Under the pieces are notes generated by a model. It ran no database searches. It was not told the origin of the DNA and saw only the letters and a list, made by a program, of their open reading frames with translations. Shown piece after piece: positions 5,468 to 8,576 of a stretch of DNA of 8,576 nt. The translations under genes were made by a program, and so were the position numbers. Positions within the stretch are counted from its first letter, which is position 1; each line of letters starts with the position of its first letter. Origin of the DNA: an uncultured Clostridia bacterium (GTDB taxonomy: Bacteria; Bacillota; Clostridia; Christensenellales; Aristaeellaceae); NCBI GenBank assembly GCA_947600345.1, contig CANQGC010000115.1:1-8576 (forward strand). The letters run 5' to 3'.

Positions 5468-7442
5468 GGGCTTTCTTCCGGTGACGATGGACGAGGTGCG
5501 GGAGCGCGGCTGGGACGCGCCGGACTTCGTGTACGTGACGGGCGACGCCTACGTGGATCACCCATCCTTCGGCCTGGCCATCATCTCCCGCGTGCTGGAG
5601 GCCAATGGCTACCGGGTGGCGATGCTGCCCCAGCCGGACTGGCACTCCTGCGAGGACTTCAAGCGCTTCGGCAAGCCGAGGCTCGGCTTCCTGGTCACGG
5701 CGGGCGTGATCGACTCCATGGTCAACCACTACACCGTGGCCAGGAAGCCCCGGAGCTCGGACGTCTACTCCCCCGGCGGCGAGGCAGGGCACCGGCCCGA
5801 CCGGGCGACCGCCGTCTACTGCAACCGCATCCGCGAGGCCTACGGCTCGGTTCCCATCGCCATCGGCGGCGTGGAGGCCTCGCTGCGGCGCTTCGCCCAC
5901 TACGACTACTGGGACGACCGCGTGCGCAACTCCATGCTGGTGGACAGCTGCGCCGACGTGCTCATGTTTGGCATGGGGGAGCGGAGCGTGCTGGCGGTGG
6001 CGAAGTTCATCGAGGAGGGCCGGGACTTCTCCGAGATGCGCATCCCCGGCACCTGCGTGATGAGCCGCGAGGTTCCCGAGGGCTTCCTCGAAATCGCCCC
6101 GATGGAGGAGGTGGCGAGGGACAGGCGCGCCTACGCCGAGGCCTTCAAGGCCCAGTACGACCAGCAGGACCCGGTGCGGGGCCGGCCCATCGCCCAGAAG
6201 CACGGCAGGCGCTGGCTGTTGCAGAACGTGCCCGGCCTGCCGCTGACCCGCGCCGAGCTCGACCGGGTCTACGCGCTGCCCTACATGCGCGCCTGGCATC
6301 CGATGTATGATCGCCTGGGCGGCGTTCCGGCACTGCAGGAGGTGCAGTTCTCCATCGCCCAGGTGCGCGGCTGCTTCGGCGGCTGCAACTTCTGCGCGCT
6401 GACCTTCCACCAGGGGCGAATCGTGTCGTCCCGGAGCAAAGAATCCATCGTCGCGGAGGGGAGGAAGCTCACGAAGCTCCCTGGCTTCAAGGGCTACATC
6501 CACGACGTGGGCGGCCCCACGGCGGACTTCCGCGAGCCCGCCTGCGCGAAGCAGCTGCAATCCGGCGCGTGCCCGAACCGCCAGTGTTTGTTCCCGGAGC
6601 CGTGCAGGAACCTGCGCGCCGACCACCGGGAGTACATTGAGATCCTGCGCGAGCTGCGGGAGCTGCCCGGCGTCAAGAAGGTCTTCGTGCGCTCGGGCAT
6701 CCGCTTCGACTACGTGTTGAAGGATTCGAAGTCCGGCTTCCTCGGCGAGCTGGTGCGCCACCACGTGTCCGGCCAGCTGAAGGTCGCGCCGGAGCACGTG
6801 AGCCCGCGCGTGCTCCACTACATGGGCAAGCCCGAGCACGAGGTGTTCGAGGAGTTCGTGCGCCGCTACAAGCAGGCCAACCGGAACGCGGGCATGGATC
6901 AGTACCTGGTGCCCTACTTCATGTCCAGCCACCCCGGCAGCACGCTGGACGACGCCATCCAGCTGGCCTGCTACTTAAAGAAGAGCGGGCTTCGCCCCGA
7001 GCAGGTGCAGGACTTCTATCCCACGCCCGGCACCATGTCCACGGCGATGTTCTACACCGGCCTTGATCCCCGGGACATGAAGCCGGTCTACGTACCCCGC
7101 GACCCCAGGGAGAAGGCCATGCAGCGGGCGCTGATGCAGTTTTACGTGCCCGCCAACTACGCCCTGGTGCGCGAGGCGCTCAAGAAGGCCGGGCGGGAGG
7201 ACCTGATCGGCTGGGGCGGGGATTGCCTGATTCCGCCCTACCTGCGCAGGAAGCCGGACGCGCCGGAGCGCGGGAAACCTGGGAAGCAGGATCGCGGCTC
7301 CTCCGCATCCGGGTCATCCAAACCGGGGCACAGACAGGCAAAACCGGCCGAGAAGCCAAGGCAAGCGAAAAACCGACCGCGCAGAACAGAACAAAGTCGG
7401 CAAAATATTGCGAGAAAAAGTGAAAAGAATACGAAATCATGA
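5460..7442 (+). CDS. ygiQ: YgiQ-family radical SAM protein
   Basis: A 660-residue cytoplasmic iron-sulfur protein of the YgiQ (UPF0313) family, whose substrate is unknown. The N-terminal Radical_SAM_N domain (about residues 5-290) shows the family markers VTGDAYVDHPSFG (26-38), RPDRAT, GGVEASLRR and HYDYWDD. The radical SAM core carries RGCFGGCNFC, with C305, C309 and C312 as the CxxxCxxC ligands of the [4Fe-4S] cluster that cleaves S-adenosylmethionine. A second conserved cysteine group (C362, C371, C376, C382) follows LGGPT-like residues (VGGPTADF) and is also seen in E. coli YgiQ; it may hold another metal site. A DUF3362-type C-terminal region includes QVQDFYPTPGTMSTAMFYTG and ends near DCLIPPY. 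The last 60 residues are a Lys/Arg/Gln/Ser-rich, probably disordered tail. E. coli YgiQ is longer (about 739) but also ends in a basic tail. It overlaps mfd by 8 bases. Confidence 0.93.
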   Translation: MAKGFLPVTMDEVRERGWDAPDFVYVTGDAYVDHPSFGLAIISRVLEANGYRVAMLPQPDWHSCEDFKRFGKPRLGFLVTAGVIDSMVNHYTVARKPRSSDVYSPGGEAGHRPDRATAVYCNRIREAYGSVPIAIGGVEASLRRFAHYDYWDDRVRNSMLVDSCADVLMFGMGERSVLAVAKFIEEGRDFSEMRIPGTCVMSREVPEGFLEIAPMEEVARDRRAYAEAFKAQYDQQDPVRGRPIAQKHGRRWLLQNVPGLPLTRAELDRVYALPYMRAWHPMYDRLGGVPALQEVQFSIAQVRGCFGGCNFCALTFHQGRIVSSRSKESIVAEGRKLTKLPGFKGYIHDVGGPTADFREPACAKQLQSGACPNRQCLFPEPCRNLRADHREYIEILRELRELPGVKKVFVRSGIRFDYVLKDSKSGFLGELVRHHVSGQLKVAPEHVSPRVLHYMGKPEHEVFEEFVRRYKQANRNAGMDQYLVPYFMSSHPGSTLDDAIQLACYLKKSGLRPEQVQDFYPTPGTMSTAMFYTGLDPRDMKPVYVPRDPREKAMQRALMQFYVPANYALVREALKKAGREDLIGWGGDCLIPPYLRRKPDAPERGKPGKQDRGSSASGSSKPGHRQAKPAEKPRQAKNRPRRTEQSRQNIARKSEKNTKS

Positions 7443-7452
7443 ATGAATGATT
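7435..7452. promoter_or_regulatory. Palindrome at the tetR -35 box, possible operator
   Basis: AATCAT (7435-7440) and ATGATT (7447-7452) are perfect 6-base inverted arms around GAATGA. The site covers the ygiQ stop codon and the first two bases of the -35 box of the tetR promoter. TetR-family repressors often bind such sites in their own promoter, but no binding sequence is known for this protein, so this is only a candidate. Confidence 0.35.
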
Positions 7453-7479
7453 GACGGACTCCGGTCTGTTTGTTATAAT
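7451..7479 (+). promoter_or_regulatory. Near-consensus sigma-A promoter of the tetR gene
   Basis: TTGACG (7451-7456) and a perfect TATAAT (7474-7479) are separated by the ideal 17 bases. The -10 is extended by TG at 7471-7472 (TGTTATAAT). Transcription should start near 7486, giving a leader of about 26 bases. It is the strongest-looking promoter in the window. A strong promoter in front of a TetR gene is usually held in check by the repressor itself. Confidence 0.85.
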
Positions 7480-7492
7480 GTGAGTGATAACA
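7471..7492. promoter_or_regulatory. Palindrome across the tetR -10 box and start site, possible operator
   Basis: TGTTAT (7471-7476) and ATAACA (7487-7492) are perfect inverted arms with a 10-base centre. Together they span the extended -10 and the predicted transcription start. A dimeric TetR-family repressor bound here would block RNA polymerase directly. The arms are short and AT-rich, so chance is possible. Of the two palindromes in this promoter, its position makes it the better operator candidate. Confidence 0.4.
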
Positions 7493-7499
7493 GCGGACT

Positions 7500-7505
7500 G
7501 GAGGG
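7500..7505 (+). promoter_or_regulatory. Shine-Dalgarno site deciding the tetR start
   Basis: GGAGGG touches the ATG at 7506 without a spacer but lies 6 bases before the in-frame ATG at 7512. The second ATG is therefore the likely start. The same arrangement occurs at the minus-strand membrane protein gene. Confidence 0.65.
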
Positions 7506-7511
7506 ATGGCA

Positions 7512-8210
7512 ATGAAGAAGGGTGAACTGCGGCGGGAGTCCATCGTGCGCACCGCGGAGCGGCTGTTCTTTGAGAAGGGCTATGAAGAGACCTCAATCCA
7601 GGACATCCTGGATGAGCTTTCCATCTCGAAGGGCGGATTTTACCATCACTTCGACTCTAAGATTTCGCTGCTGGAGGAGATCAGCCGCCAGCACGGCGAG
7701 CGGGATCTGGAGCGCTTGCGCCTCGAGCTCTCCGCAGGCGAGCACAGCCCCGTGCGCAAGCTCGATCTGCTGCTGGGGGCGCTGTTTACCGTGGACCACA
7801 GCGAGCCGCGCTTCGCCGCGCTGGTGCTGAAGATCAGCTACATCGACGGCGACGTGCAGTTCCGGGACCGGATGCGCAACTTCATGGTGGAATCCCTTCG
7901 CCCGATGGTGGACGAGGCCGTGGCCGCCGGGATGGCGGACGGAAGCCTCTTCACCCGCTATCCGGCGCGCCTGGGCGAGATCCTGCTGCAGCTGGGCTGC
8001 GACATCAACGACGAGGTCAACCGGCTGCTGGCGCGCAACTGCGACAACCCGGAGTTCGTCGTGGAGCTGATCGAGCTGATGGACGCCTACCGGGAGAGCA
8101 TAGAGATGCTCAGCGGCTCGGGATTTGGAAAATTTTCTCTGTACGATTTGGAACATATGACCCAATCCATGCGTCAAACCGCACAGGAGATCGCTTCGAT
8201 CCGGAAATAG
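7512..8210 (+). CDS. TetR/AcrR-family transcriptional regulator
   Basis: A 232-residue one-component regulator. The N-terminal DNA-binding domain is typical: IVRTAERLFFEKGYEETSIQ, then the helix-turn-helix TSIQDILDELSISKGGFYHHF (residues 28-48), where SKGGFYHHF is the recognition-helix signature, and the following DSKISLLEEI. The C-terminal part (about 60-232) is all-helical and should hold the ligand pocket and dimer interface; it is too variable for me to name a ligand or subfamily. It has its own near-consensus promoter with two palindromes, suggesting autorepression. No terminator is visible in the 47 bases before the downstream amidase gene, so that gene is a likely co-transcribed target. 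The alternative start at 7506 would add two residues. Confidence 0.93.
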   Translation: MKKGELRRESIVRTAERLFFEKGYEETSIQDILDELSISKGGFYHHFDSKISLLEEISRQHGERDLERLRLELSAGEHSPVRKLDLLLGALFTVDHSEPRFAALVLKISYIDGDVQFRDRMRNFMVESLRPMVDEAVAAGMADGSLFTRYPARLGEILLQLGCDINDEVNRLLARNCDNPEFVVELIELMDAYRESIEMLSGSGFGKFSLYDLEHMTQSMRQTAQEIASIRK

Positions 8211-8257
8211 TTTCAACCAGGGAGCAATTCAAAAACGAAGGAAAGAGGTAAGGACTT

Positions 8258-8576
8258 ATGAAGCGTTTGATCAGTTTGCTGCTCATCGGTGCGCTGCTTT
8301 GCGCCTGCGCGATCGCGGAGGACGCGTCCACGGAGGTCATCGGCGGCGCGGATGGCCCGACGATGGTCTTCGTCACTCCCGACGTCGTGGAGGTCGGGGA
8401 CGATGCGCAGAGCGCGGCGGCCGCCGGGGAGCAGGCCGTGGCGGAGGCCCCGAAGCTTCGGCTCTCGGGCGTCAAGATCGGCATCGATCCGGGGCACCAG
8501 GAGCACGCCAACGGCGAGCAGGAGCCCAACGCGCCGGGCAGCAGCGTGATGAAGGACAAGGTGCTCTCGGGCACCG
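8258..8576 (+). CDS. Secreted N-acetylmuramoyl-L-alanine amidase, N-terminal part
   Basis: The first 106 codons of a gene cut by the window edge. A signal peptide is clear: MKR, then a hydrophobic core LISLLLIGALL. The end of the signal allows either a lipobox, LCAC with Cys17, or signal peptidase I cleavage after the AIA at 18-20. Next comes VIGGADGPTMVFV (27-39), an unusual motif for an amidase, then an Ala/Glu-rich linker (about 45-65). The start of an Amidase_3 domain follows: GVKIGIDPGHQ (71-81), where His80 matches the first zinc ligand of this peptidoglycan amidase family. The following Gly/Ser-rich stretch (QEPNAPGSS, then SGT) fits clostridial members. The later Glu and His ligands lie outside the window. 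It would cleave the bond between N-acetylmuramic acid and L-alanine in the cell wall. A Shine-Dalgarno-like GGAAAGAGG (8240-8248) lies 9 bases before the ATG. Confidence 0.85.
   Translation, partial: MKRLISLLLIGALLCACAIAEDASTEVIGGADGPTMVFVTPDVVEVGDDAQSAAAAGEQAVAEAPKLRLSGVKIGIDPGHQEHANGEQEPNAPGSSVMKDKVLSGT

Noticed and set aside
5358..6932. A 524-codon open frame on the minus strand opposite ygiQ
   Set aside because: Same composition artefact; the plus strand encodes a complete YgiQ-family protein here and no ribosome-binding site supports the minus frame.
8110..8574. Minus-strand frames opposite the tetR end and the amidase start
   Set aside because: They run opposite a well-supported signal peptide, motif and amidase domain, and their translations are Ser/Pro/Ala-rich without family resemblance.
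1..8576. CRISPR arrays, tRNA or rRNA genes, transposases, phage genes or toxin-antitoxin pairs
   Set aside because: None was seen: no regularly spaced direct repeats, no cloverleaf pattern noticed, and every substantial gene belongs to a chromosomal family.

Overview
The window is GC-rich bacterial chromosome with tight gene spacing, strong GGAGG-type Shine-Dalgarno sites and near-consensus sigma-A promoters. A small YrzE/TIGR04086-type membrane protein, the pth-mfd neighbourhood and a clostridial-style secreted amidase point to a GC-rich member of the Bacillota, most likely class Clostridia (a Christensenellales-like gut lineage would fit). This placement is an inference from gene content; there is no rRNA or other marker that fixes it.

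Layout. Bases 1-66 hold three consecutive perfect stem-loops, each with a three-base loop and none followed by a T-tract. A minus-strand gene for a four-helix membrane protein (97-501) follows. Across a 143-base divergent spacer, a DUF1810 gene (645-1085) reads right from a clear promoter. A second promoter (1140-1169), whose -35 box sits in the loop of a 9-bp GC inverted repeat, drives what looks like a three-gene operon: pth (peptidyl-tRNA hydrolase, 1234-1806), mfd (transcription-repair coupling factor, 1823-5467) and a YgiQ-family radical SAM gene (5460-7442) that overlaps the end of mfd by 8 bases. A 17-codon leader ORF (1190-1243) may precede pth and overlap its start codon. A third, near-consensus promoter with an extended -10 (7451-7479) begins just after the ygiQ stop. 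It is flanked and overlapped by two small palindromes and drives a TetR/AcrR-family regulator (7512-8210). Only 47 bases later comes the start of a secreted or lipid-anchored N-acetylmuramoyl-L-alanine amidase (8258 onward), cut by the window edge, probably in the same transcript.

How the genes relate. Pth recycles peptidyl-tRNA from stalled translation and Mfd clears stalled RNA polymerase and recruits UvrA, so the central operon is housekeeping that deals with stalled gene expression. Pairing pth with mfd is common in Bacillota; the overlapping ygiQ is a less expected partner. The tetR-amidase pair is a separate unit, plausibly an autoregulated cell-envelope module.

Most of the window is ordinary conserved chromosome and I see no clear new multi-gene system. 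The points most worth a second look are the IGGADGPT motif near the N-terminus of the amidase, the possible leader peptide and inverted repeat in front of pth, and the triple hairpin array at the left edge.
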